Positions 52,283 to 59,970 of a stretch of 64,000 nucleotides of DNA are shown in pieces. A program made the position numbers and the translations under genes. Origin of the DNA: Modicisalibacter sp049808615 (GTDB lineage Bacteria; Pseudomonadota; Gammaproteobacteria; Pseudomonadales; Halomonadaceae); contig NZ_JBNCAN010000007.1 of assembly GCF_049808615.1 (NCBI RefSeq), forward strand, positions 103,793 through 167,792, in the 5' to 3' direction. The notes below the pieces were generated by a model. That model was not told the origin of the DNA. It ran no database searches and worked only from the letters and a program-made list of their open reading frames with translations. The first letter of the stretch is position 1; the number at the start of each line of letters is the position of its first letter.

Positions 52283-54115
52283 TTAAGAGCGCAGCCAGTT
52301 GCGCAGCTTCAGCAACAGCAATTCCCCATCGCTGAGTGCAGCGCGTTCATTCAGCACTTCGCCGAGCAGATCGGGCCGGTCGGTGATGATGTTGTCGACG
52401 CCCAGGTCGATCAGACGCGACATCTCCGCTTGTCCATTCACCGTCCAGGTATGCAACTGATACCCATGCCGCTGAGCCGCTCTGATGGAGGCCGGCGTTA
52501 CTCGGTTATGGCGCAAGCCAAGCGCGTCGAATAAACGCCTATCCATGCCCCCTCGCACCACGAATTGAGCGAAAAGCGTGGTGCGCAACTCAGGAGCGAT
52601 ACGTTTGGCTTCTTTGAGTGCCGAAGGAGAAAGCGATGCCAGAACGATGTCGTCACGAGGTACCGATGACAGGCTATCGATCACTGCGGTTGCCAGTGCC
52701 TCTTCGTCTCCGCGTGCCGGTTTGAGTTCGATGTACAGCTTGATGCGATCTTGGGTCATGGCGATGACTTCGTCGAGGGTAGGAATCCGTGCACCAACGA
52801 ACACATCACCGAACCAGCTACCGACATCGATCTGACGCGCCTCTTCCAGCGTCATGTCGGAGAGGGATTGCTCGAGTGCCGTCAGTCGACGAAGACTATT
52901 GTCGTGGGCCACGACGACATGACCGTCCTGGGTCAGGCGTACGTCGAATTCGACATAATCCGCACCGTCCTCGATGGCTTGTTCGATCGATGCCAGAGTG
53001 TTTTCCGGTGCCTTGAACGAACTGCCACGATGGGCGGTGATACCGACCCGGTCACGAATCTCGAAACTGGTGAGCGCCATTGCTGCCTGGCTCAGCGCCA
53101 GCACCAGAACAATCGCTTCCGCGCCCCAGGCCACCCAGCCCGGATGACTGCCTTTGGACGGTGCTTGGGGTTTGGGTTGTTGATGAGCAAGGCGCAGATA
53201 GAGGCAGGTGAGCAGGAGACTGTTGATCGCCACACCCACGAAGGTGGCGGCGAGGGTCAGCAGGGCATAGGTGGTGAGGTAGGCCAGCATGGCGGGAATC
53301 AGCACCGCGCTACGCTCCGGCAACCATCCCAGTGAGGGTGTGATCAAGGCATCGAACAGGCTGGTGATGACGACCGGCAGGGCAATGATCACCATGATCG
53401 ACATGATAATCGGCAGTGCCAGCCGTTTCTTGACGCCTCGGGTAAGCTCGCGGCTCCGTGCCAGGGCGCGGCGGGCAGACACACTCTCGAGGATCAACAC
53501 GGGCAGGGCCAGGGACCAGCGTAGATAAAGACGCGCCGCGAACCACAGCCAAAGCAGAACGAAAGGCAAACCACTCGCCAAGAACAGCCACCACTCCTGA
53601 GGTTTGACGCGCAGCACGTAGTAGCTTTCCATGCCACCGAGCAGCCATTGGTAGAGAAGAACCAGGGCGATGAGCAAGGGTAAGGCGAGTAGCAGATGTG
53701 TACCGACCTGCAGCAGTGTCAGCGTGCCGATGGCAAAAAAGCGCCGGGCAACGCTCCATAGCGCTTCCAGCGCAGCCCGATAACGGCTGGCGTCAGGGCG
53801 CACCGCCACCAATAACATGCCGGCTTGTTGCAGAAATAGGATCAGGAAGGTGGCGCCGATGGCTGCCAGCAGCCATAACAAGCCAATCGGGGAAAGCGCG
53901 ATATCGAGCAATTGACCATTGGTGAATACAGGTCGCCCAATACGTCTCAATAGTGCTGACAGGGCCGCCGCGGAGGAAGGTAGCAGCAAGGTAGTCGCCA
54001 GCAGCGTGAAGAACAGATGGTAGGCCACCAAGGGGCGCCAGTGTTCGCGTAACGAAACGATCACTGCCGTCAGTAAATGGTATGGCGTCAAGATAGGGGG
54101 CCGTTGAGGGAGCAT
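52283..54115 (-). CDS. glycerophosphodiester phosphodiesterase with large membrane domain
   Basis: A 610-residue inner-membrane protein. Residues 1-330 carry about seven hydrophobic segments of the GDPD-associated membrane domain, including RRALARSRELTRGVKKRLALP. The catalytic GDPD barrel (about 350-590) has the motif HRGSSFKAPENTLASIEQAI, the metal ligands in VEFDVRLTQDG, and VVVAHDNSLRRL. It cleaves glycerophosphodiesters to glycerol-3-phosphate and an alcohol. A related Firmicute protein class shares the layout. The annotated ATG has a poor ribosome site, so the true start may be slightly internal. It converges on ppsA. Confidence 0.88.
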   Translation of the reverse strand: MLPQRPPILTPYHLLTAVIVSLREHWRPLVAYHLFFTLLATTLLLPSSAAALSALLRRIGRPVFTNGQLLDIALSPIGLLWLLAAIGATFLILFLQQAGMLLVAVRPDASRYRAALEALWSVARRFFAIGTLTLLQVGTHLLLALPLLIALVLLYQWLLGGMESYYVLRVKPQEWWLFLASGLPFVLLWLWFAARLYLRWSLALPVLILESVSARRALARSRELTRGVKKRLALPIIMSIMVIIALPVVITSLFDALITPSLGWLPERSAVLIPAMLAYLTTYALLTLAATFVGVAINSLLLTCLYLRLAHQQPKPQAPSKGSHPGWVAWGAEAIVLVLALSQAAMALTSFEIRDRVGITAHRGSSFKAPENTLASIEQAIEDGADYVEFDVRLTQDGHVVVAHDNSLRRLTALEQSLSDMTLEEARQIDVGSWFGDVFVGARIPTLDEVIAMTQDRIKLYIELKPARGDEEALATAVIDSLSSVPRDDIVLASLSPSALKEAKRIAPELRTTLFAQFVVRGGMDRRLFDALGLRHNRVTPASIRAAQRHGYQLHTWTVNGQAEMSRLIDLGVDNIITDRPDLLGEVLNERAALSDGELLLLKLRNWLRS

Positions 54116-54202
54116 GGAGCAAGCGTCTCATTCCATGCTCGTTATGACAAATAGCGTTAGAGAGAGCGCTGATAGTGAAGCGCTCGTTAAAATGTGCGAT
54201 TC
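54116..54202. other. promoter-side gap of the GDPD gene next to repeat copy 2
   Basis: Eighty-seven bases, moderately AT-rich, between the GDPD start and the right terminal repeat of copy 2. No clear promoter or ORF seen. Confidence 0.4.
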
Positions 54203-54203
54203 A

Positions 54204-54358
54204 GAACCTGTTTACGATCTAGCGAGCTAGAGTCAGACAAGGCGAATTCGGACGAAAAAACGGAGTTTACTGGTGTAAATGAGTATTTTGACCGGGCTCG
54301 CGCACGAGCCCGAATTTAACGACGTATGACCGACACGCAGCAGATCATAAATGGGTTC
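54204..54358 (-). repeat. dispersed repeat, copy 2 (after rraA)
   Basis: The best-preserved copy, 155 bases, inverted relative to copy 1. The ends form imperfect inverted repeats, GAACCTGTTTACGATCT at one end and GAACCCATTTATGATCT read from the other. TCA flanks both ends and may be a target duplication. A central hairpin CGGGCTCG/CGAGCCCG (loop CGCA) is perfect. It contains no ORF, and its edge reaches the rraA stop codon. Confidence 0.88.
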
Positions 54359-54847
54359 TCAGTCGTTCAACGCCAGGCGCTCCTCGGCAACCAGAATGCC
54401 GTTGTTATCGGCATATAACCATTGCCCTGGATGAATGGTCACGCCGGCAAAGGTGACGGAAAGATCACGCTGACCTTCACCACGTTTTTCGCTACGCCGA
54501 GGATGAGCGCTCAGCGCTTGAACGCCGAGTTCGATGTCGGCCAGTACGTCCACATCCCGCACACAGCCGAACATGAGAATGCCTGCCCAGCCATTGGCAG
54601 CGGCCTTTTCGGCGAGCATATCGCCGAGCATTGCGCAGCGCAGCGAACCGCCGGCATCCACTACCAGTACCGCGCCGTCACCGGGTTCATTTACGGCTTC
54701 CTTCACGCGAGAATTATCCTCGAAGCACTTGATGGTCTTCACGGGTCCATAAAAGGCGTCGATGCCGCCAAAATTGACGAATAAAGGATCGAGAATCTGA
54801 ACGTCCGGGTACGCATCACAGATATCCGGGGTCACGATGGTAGGCAT
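54359..54847 (-). CDS. rraA: RraA-family regulator of RNase E activity / HMG aldolase-like protein
   Basis: A 162-residue RraA-fold trimeric protein. It begins MPTIVTPDICDAYPDVQILDPLFVNFGGIDAFYG and contains VVDAGGSLRCAMLGDMLAEKAAANGWAGILMFGCVRDVD. It ends VTIHPGQWLYADNNGILVAEE, matching the E. coli RraA layout and length (161). E. coli RraA inhibits RNase E. Other family members are 4-hydroxy-4-methyl-2-oxoglutarate aldolases with similar GSLRCAxLGD sites, so catalytic activity is possible. The stop codon sits at the edge of repeat copy 2. Confidence 0.9.
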   Translation of the reverse strand: MPTIVTPDICDAYPDVQILDPLFVNFGGIDAFYGPVKTIKCFEDNSRVKEAVNEPGDGAVLVVDAGGSLRCAMLGDMLAEKAAANGWAGILMFGCVRDVDVLADIELGVQALSAHPRRSEKRGEGQRDLSVTFAGVTIHPGQWLYADNNGILVAEERLALND

Positions 54848-54908
54848 GGCATGATTCCTTGAGCGAGTGGGAATGGATTTACCACTGACAGGATTCCAGA
54901 AACGACAA

Positions 54909-54935
54909 CGCCGGGACAAGCCCGGCGCAGCATCA
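54909..54935 (-). terminator. terminator after the outer-membrane barrel gene
   Basis: CGCCGGG pairs with CCCGGCG around a five-base loop. On the minus strand it is followed by TTGTCGTTT. It ends the leftward barrel gene transcript. Confidence 0.65.
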
Positions 54936-54950
54936 ATCGTGAATCCAGGC

Positions 54951-55556
54951 TTAGAAGCTGAAACCCGCCGAGGCGGTGAAGGTGTCGATCTGATAGTCAC
55001 TGTCGAAATCGTAACGTTCGTACTCGGCCCGCACCAGGAACGGATCGAAATTGAATTGGGCGCCGGCGCCATAGACCGGATCGGTGCCATCCTGATCATC
55101 CAGATCGATACTGGCGTTGCCCAGGTTGCCATCGACATCGGTTTCCCACTTGGCGATACCGGCCTTGGCAAACAGCGTGAACCAGGAAGTAAGAGGCAGC
55201 TGACCCACGGCGCTTATGCCATATGCATCGGATTCCAGGTCGGTATTGGCATTGTTGCTGCCTTCCAGACGTGTGCGGCCAAGATCTGCATAGAACAGCT
55301 CGGTGGCAAAATAGGGGTTGAACTCGTAGCCGACGAATCCCTTGAAGACGTTGTCGTCGTCGTCGTCGAGATCGAAGTCCTCGGCGCCGTCCGAGATGAA
55401 GTCACCCACTTCGTCATCATCGTTTTCCAGAGAGCTGAAACCCGTGCCGACGCCCAGGTACAGACCATCTGCGTTGGGTGCGGCCAGAACCGAAGGCGCA
55501 GCGACGAGCATGGCAGTAGAAGCACAAGAAGCGACAACCAGCGTTTTGAGTTTCAT
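54951..55556 (-). CDS. outer-membrane beta-barrel protein (OmpA-barrel/porin-like), acidic
   Basis: A 201-residue secreted protein. The signal peptide MKLKTLVVASCASTAMLVAAPSVLA is followed by a short barrel whose alternating strands (GLYLGVGTGFSS, FKGFVGYEFNPYFATELFYADLG, VYGAGAQFNFDPFLVRAEYERYDF) end with FTASAGFSF, a C-terminal Phe typical of outer-membrane insertion. Extracellular loops are very acidic, with a run DFDLDDDDDN near residue 60, in keeping with a halophilic surface. Only the eight-strand barrel is present, with no OmpA peptidoglycan domain. Function is unassigned. Confidence 0.82.
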   Translation of the reverse strand: MKLKTLVVASCASTAMLVAAPSVLAAPNADGLYLGVGTGFSSLENDDDEVGDFISDGAEDFDLDDDDDNVFKGFVGYEFNPYFATELFYADLGRTRLEGSNNANTDLESDAYGISAVGQLPLTSWFTLFAKAGIAKWETDVDGNLGNASIDLDDQDGTDPVYGAGAQFNFDPFLVRAEYERYDFDSDYQIDTFTASAGFSF

Positions 55557-55721
55557 CGGTATTCTCCAAACATTCATCGTGAGGCGAGTCGTGATTATCA
55601 GATGACACGACGGACCCGCACTGATGGGACAGGAAAAGGCGTTCAATCAGGTAGGAGAACGCTAATGCGAACGCTGTTCGATTACAAGTCTTGAGGTGCG
55701 GGTATTAGTAAGTTTTTGTTA

Positions 55722-55751
55722 CAAAAAAACGCCCCGATAACGGGGCGCTTC
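55722..55751 (-). terminator. intrinsic terminator after acnB
   Basis: On the minus strand GCGCCCCG pairs with CGGGGCG around TTAT, followed by TTTTTTTG. Classic rho-independent form for the leftward acnB transcript. Confidence 0.9.
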
Positions 55752-55810
55752 TGTGGTCGATTCGGAATCTCATGGATTCCATCGATGTTGCGAGCATCGG
55801 AATCGATGGG

Positions 55811-58414
55811 TCATGCTTCCTGTGCAACAGGAATCACGTTCGAGGCCGCCTTCTGAAACTCCTCGATTTCATGAAAATTCATGTACCGGTAGATCTCTCC
55901 GGCCATGGCGTTGAACTCGCCCATATAGCCCTGGTACTCCTCGGCCGTGGGGAGGCGACCCACGACAGCGGCGACGGCCGCCAGCTCAGCGGAGGCCAGG
56001 TACACATTGGCACCATCACCCAAACGGTTGGGGAAGTTACGGGTCGAGGTGGAGACCACGGTGGACTTTGGTGCTACGCGAGCCTGGTTGCCCATACACA
56101 GCGAACAACCCGGCATTTCCATCCGTGCGCCTGCGCGCCCGTAGATTCCGTAATAACCTTCCTCGGTCAGCTGATGCTGATCCATCTTGGTGGGTGGTGC
56201 CAGCCATAGACGCGTCTTAAGACTACCTGCCGGTTGCTTTTCCAGCAACTTCCCAGCAGCTCGAAAATGTCCGATGTTGGTCATGCAGGAGCCGATGAAG
56301 ACCTCGTCGATGGTTTCGCCGGCAACCTCCGAGAGCAACCGCGCATCGTCCGGATCGTTGGGGGCGCACAGGACCGGCTCGGTGATCTCGCTCAGATCGA
56401 TCTCGATGATCTCGGCGTACTCGGCATCGTCGTCGGCACGCATCAGACTCGGGTTGGCCAGCCACTCCTGCATGCCTTCGATGCGTCGCTCCAGTGTACG
56501 ACGATCACCGTAGCCCTGGTCGATCATCCACTTGAGCAGCGTGATGTTGGAGGTCAAGTACTCGCTGACGCGCTCCTCGGAGAGCGTGATGGTACAGCCC
56601 GCGGCGCTGCGTTCGGCGGAGGCATCCGAGAGCTCGAAGGCCTGTTCGGCGGTGAGATCCTCGAGGCCTTCGATCTCCAGTACACGCCCCGAGAAGGCGT
56701 TCTTCTTGCCGGACTTCTCGACGGTCAGCAGTCCTTGCTTGATGGCATATAGCGGGATGGCGTGGACCAGGTCGCGCAGGGTGATGCCGGGCTGACGCTC
56801 GCCCTTGAAACGCACAAGCACCGACTCCGGCATATCCAGGGGCATGACGCCGGTGGCTGCCGCGAAGGCGACGAGACCGGAGCCCGCGGGAAACGAAATA
56901 CCCATCGGGAAGCGGGTATGGGAGTCGCCGCCGGTACCCACGGTGTCCGGCAACAGCATGCGATTCAACCAGGAGTGGATGATGCCGTCCCCCGGACGCA
57001 ACGACACGCCGCCACGATTCATGATGAAGTCGGGGAGGGTGTGGTGAGTTTCCACATCGACGGGCTTCGGGTAAGCCGCGGTATGACAGAACGACTGCAT
57101 CACCAGATCCGCCTGGAAGCCCAGGCAAGCAAGGTCCTTCAATTCGTCCCGAGTCATCGGTCCGGTGGTGTCCTGAGAGCCGACGGTGGTCATTTTCGGC
57201 TCGCAGTACATGCCAGGGCGCACGCCCTCCATTCCGCAGGCCTTGCCCACCATCTTCTGGGCCAGAGTGAACCCCTTGCCGGTATCGACCGGTTGTTCCG
57301 GCGTCTTGAATACCTCGGAAGGCCCCAGACCGAGTTCGCTACGTGCCTTGTCGGTCAGGCCGCGGCCGATGATCAATGGAATACGCCCGCCGGCACGCAC
57401 TTCGTCGAGAATGACGCGGGTCTTGAGCTCAAACGTGCTCAGCAGTTCGTCGGTATCGTGCTTGCAGACCTTGCCTTCATAGGGGTAGACATCGATGACA
57501 TCGCCCATGGCCATTTTCGAGACGTCCATCTCGACGGGCAGGGCGCCGGCATCTTCCATGGTATTGAAGAAGATCGGCGCGATCTTGCTGCCGAAGAAGA
57601 AGCCGCCGGCACGCTTATTGGGTACGAAAGGGATGTCGTCGCCAAAGAACCAGAGTACCGAGTTGGTAGCGGACTTGCGCGAGGAGCCCGTGCCGACCAC
57701 GTCACCGACATAGGCCACCGGGTAGCCCTTGGCCTTGACTGCCTCGATCTGCTCGAGGGGTCCCTTGGTGCCTGCTTCGAGCGGTTCGATACCCTCGCGA
57801 GGGTTCTTGAGCATGGCATTGGCATGCAGTGGGATGTCCGGGCGCGACCAGGCATCCGGGGCCGGAGACAAATCGTCGGTATTGGTTTCACCGGGCACCT
57901 TGAAGACTGCTAGCGTGATTTTTTCGGCTAGGGCGGGCTTGGCCAAAAACCATTCAGCTTCCGCCCAGGACTGGAGAACGTCCTTGGCAATGGCATTGCC
58001 GGCTTTGGCGCGTTCGGCCACGTCATGAAAGGCATCGAACATCAATAGGGTGTGCTTGAGCTGTTCGCCGGCTTCCTTGGCGAGCGCATCGTCATCGAGA
58101 AGCTCTACCAGGGTGGCGATGTTGTAGCCGCCCTGCATGGTGCCGAGAAGCTTGACCGCGTGGGTCTTATCGATCAGCGGTGACTGTGCTTCGCCCTTGG
58201 TGATGGCGCTCAGGAAGCCTGCCTTGACGTAGGCGGCCTCATCGACCCCCGGGGGAACACGGTCGGTAATCAGCTCCAGCAGGAACTGTTCTTCGCCCGC
58301 CGGTGGGGCCTTGAGCAACTCGATCAGTGCAGCGGTCTGCTCGGCATTCAGCGGCTTCGGCGGCACGCCTTCGGCAGCGCGTTCCTCGACATGGTGACGG
58401 TAGGCTTCAAGCAC
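55811..58414 (-). CDS. acnB: aconitate hydratase B
   Basis: Iron-sulfur aconitase of the TCA cycle, interconverting citrate and isocitrate and usually able to hydrate 2-methyl-cis-aconitate. The GTG ending at 58414 gives 867 residues starting as VLEAYRHHVEERAAEG, which aligns with E. coli AcnB (865). GTGSSRKSATNSVLW, SQDTTGPMTRDELKDLACLGF, GTGGDSHTRFP and the cluster cysteines in SCMTNIGHF and GCSLCMGNQA are in place. The frame is open further upstream into repeat copy 3, but those codons are not real AcnB sequence. A perfect terminator follows. Confidence 0.97.
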   Translation of the reverse strand: MLEAYRHHVEERAAEGVPPKPLNAEQTAALIELLKAPPAGEEQFLLELITDRVPPGVDEAAYVKAGFLSAITKGEAQSPLIDKTHAVKLLGTMQGGYNIATLVELLDDDALAKEAGEQLKHTLLMFDAFHDVAERAKAGNAIAKDVLQSWAEAEWFLAKPALAEKITLAVFKVPGETNTDDLSPAPDAWSRPDIPLHANAMLKNPREGIEPLEAGTKGPLEQIEAVKAKGYPVAYVGDVVGTGSSRKSATNSVLWFFGDDIPFVPNKRAGGFFFGSKIAPIFFNTMEDAGALPVEMDVSKMAMGDVIDVYPYEGKVCKHDTDELLSTFELKTRVILDEVRAGGRIPLIIGRGLTDKARSELGLGPSEVFKTPEQPVDTGKGFTLAQKMVGKACGMEGVRPGMYCEPKMTTVGSQDTTGPMTRDELKDLACLGFQADLVMQSFCHTAAYPKPVDVETHHTLPDFIMNRGGVSLRPGDGIIHSWLNRMLLPDTVGTGGDSHTRFPMGISFPAGSGLVAFAAATGVMPLDMPESVLVRFKGERQPGITLRDLVHAIPLYAIKQGLLTVEKSGKKNAFSGRVLEIEGLEDLTAEQAFELSDASAERSAAGCTITLSEERVSEYLTSNITLLKWMIDQGYGDRRTLERRIEGMQEWLANPSLMRADDDAEYAEIIEIDLSEITEPVLCAPNDPDDARLLSEVAGETIDEVFIGSCMTNIGHFRAAGKLLEKQPAGSLKTRLWLAPPTKMDQHQLTEEGYYGIYGRAGARMEMPGCSLCMGNQARVAPKSTVVSTSTRNFPNRLGDGANVYLASAELAAVAAVVGRLPTAEEYQGYMGEFNAMAGEIYRYMNFHEIEEFQKAASNVIPVAQEA

Positions 58415-58447
58415 GATGGTGTCCTTTTCAGTAGTCGGAAACCCTAC

Positions 58448-58600
58448 GAACCTGCCCATGACCCGCTGCGTGTCGGTCATACGTCGTTGAAACCGATCTC
58501 AGAATACTCATCTACTTCAGTAAACTCGAGCGCGAGCCCGGTCCTTTCTTCAATCGCTTTCGCCTTGTCTGACCCTGACTCGCCGGATCGTGAACGGTCC
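58448..58600 (+). repeat. dispersed repeat, copy 3 (upstream of acnB)
   Basis: About 153 bases sharing CGCTGCGTGTCGGTCATACG, AATACTCAT, GAGCCCGGTC and CGCCTTGTCTGAC with the other copies. The ends are GAACCTGCCCATGA and, reversed, GGACCGTTCACGATC. The central part differs from copies 1 and 2 (the hairpin is replaced by CGATCTCAGAATACTC), so it is a divergent subtype. It occupies the acnB leader, 34 bases from the start codon. Confidence 0.82.
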
Positions 58601-58601
58601 C

Positions 58602-58822
58602 TAGGCGAAATCACGACGATGGGGCGTCGTCGGCGCTGGCTGGGCGCTCGCATGGGTTTCGCAGTTAGGCGGGCGGATAGTACGTGAAATTGTCGACAAT
58701 GTTAAGGGTGTTGACTCGTTAGCTAATTCGACTTTGGTTGGGTTCGGAATCACGCTTTTTACTTCTTTGCCGGTCGCTGACGCGGAGTTGGCGCGCTACC
58801 ATGGGCCACCGAGGAGGACGTC
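58602..58822. other. intergenic region between repeat copy 3 and the DUF1289 gene
   Basis: AT-rich in 58680-58760. It holds a 12-bp palindrome (58689-58700) and must hold the divergent acnB and DUF1289 promoters. No small gene or RNA recognised. Confidence 0.4.
58689..58700. promoter_or_regulatory. palindrome ATTGTCGACAAT, GntR-type operator candidate
   Basis: A perfect 12-bp palindrome of the TTGT-N2-ACAA type bound by several GntR-family regulators of organic-acid metabolism, located about 280 bases upstream of acnB beyond the repeat. Confidence 0.45.
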
Positions 58823-59263
58823 ATGGGACAAACGATCGTTTCGCCCTGCGTTGGACTCTGCTCCACCACCCTTGGAGACCCCGTATGTCGGGGGTGCCAA
58901 CGTACAGAAGGCGAGATTCGCAATTGGTTCGGGTATGCCGATGAACAACGTCGTGCACGCATGGCCGAATTGGACAGGCTACGCGCCCGCGTCGCCGGCG
59001 ATTTTCTGGAAGTCATGGATGCGAGTCTGCTGCAAAGCCAACTCGAGCGTCACCGTATTCGCTTTCGTGACGATCAACCGTCATTGTCTCGGGCCATCGA
59101 GTTGTTACGCGTGGGTCGAACGCGTATTCGTGTTCTTTCTCGTTATGGCTTGCGGCCCAGGGGTAAAGGGTTGCGACTTTCCGCCGATGAACTGCATGAG
59201 GCCATCACGCGTGCATTGCTTGCCAGTGCTGAATCGCGTCGCCTGAACCTGGAGCTTGACTGA
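58823..59263 (+). CDS. DUF1289 domain protein
   Basis: A 146-residue protein of unknown function. The N-terminal domain SPCVGLCSTTLGDPVCRGCQRTEGEIRNWFGYADEQRRARM (residues 7-47) is the DUF1289 signature, with four cysteines likely to bind a metal. The remaining 100 residues are helical, with no recognised motif. GAGGAGGAC precedes the ATG. It lies seven bases before miaE on the same strand, so the two are probably co-transcribed, which makes a tRNA- or Fe-related context conceivable but unproven. Confidence 0.88.
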   Translation: MGQTIVSPCVGLCSTTLGDPVCRGCQRTEGEIRNWFGYADEQRRARMAELDRLRARVAGDFLEVMDASLLQSQLERHRIRFRDDQPSLSRAIELLRVGRTRIRVLSRYGLRPRGKGLRLSADELHEAITRALLASAESRRLNLELD

Positions 59264-59269
59264 CCCGAG

Positions 59270-59908
59270 ATGATAAAGACGACTCAGGAAACTACCGACA
59301 CATTATTGCCTGCCGAACTGCTGGCATTTCTACCCTGTGCCACCCCTCGGGAATGGATCGACGCCGCACTCGCCAATCCTAGTCTGCTGCTGATCGATCA
59401 TGCCCAGTGTGAGAAAAAGGCAGCGTCCACGGCCATGAGTCTGATGTATCGCTATGTCGAGCATCCGTTGCTACTGACCAAGATGTCGCAGCTCGCCCGA
59501 GAGGAGCTCTTGCATTTCGAGCAGGTCGTCAAGCTCATGGAGGGGCGGGGCATCGCTTACCGGCATATCACCGCATCTCGTTACGCGACGGGATTGCGCG
59601 ACTGCATTCGCCGAGAAGATCCGCATCGTCTGGTCGATGTGTTGATCGTAGGCGCCTTCATCGAGGCGCGAAGCTGTGAACGTTTTGCCTGCCTGATTCC
59701 GCATCTGGACGATGAGCTAGGCAAATTCTATCGTGGACTGGTCAAGTCGGAAGGGCGTCATTACGAAGACTATCTCATGCTGGCGCGCCACTACGCCGAT
59801 GAGCCCCTGGAGGCGCGCATTGCTTTCTTTGCCGAACGTGAACGTGCGTTGATCGAGGCACCGGATCCCATTTTTCGCTTTCATAGCGGTCTGCCGATAG
59901 CCGCTTGA
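59270..59908 (+). CDS. miaE: tRNA-(ms2io6A37) hydroxylase
   Basis: Non-haem diiron enzyme hydroxylating the isopentenyl side chain at tRNA position 37 of UNN-reading tRNAs, an oxygen-dependent step. The 212-residue protein has DHAQCEKKAASTAMSLMYRY, the diiron ligand motifs EELLHFEQV, EARSCERFACL and SEGRHYEDY, spaced as in ferritin-like MiaE. It is preceded closely by the DUF1289 gene and followed after 62 bases by the large regulator. Confidence 0.93.
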   Translation: MIKTTQETTDTLLPAELLAFLPCATPREWIDAALANPSLLLIDHAQCEKKAASTAMSLMYRYVEHPLLLTKMSQLAREELLHFEQVVKLMEGRGIAYRHITASRYATGLRDCIRREDPHRLVDVLIVGAFIEARSCERFACLIPHLDDELGKFYRGLVKSEGRHYEDYLMLARHYADEPLEARIAFFAERERALIEAPDPIFRFHSGLPIAA

Positions 59909-59970
59909 ATGAGCGTCGTGGTGACGAGCAAGAACCCGATGGCATCACGACAATGTAGGAAACCACAACA

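Noticed and set aside
56762..57913. A 383-codon open frame on the plus strand opposite acnB
   Set aside because: It mirrors the acnB frame, with no family resemblance. The acnB reading is certain.
58415..58480. N-terminal extension of acnB
   Set aside because: These 22 codons come from repeat copy 3 and its flank. AcnB homology starts at the GTG ending at 58414, which has a suitable upstream GGA.
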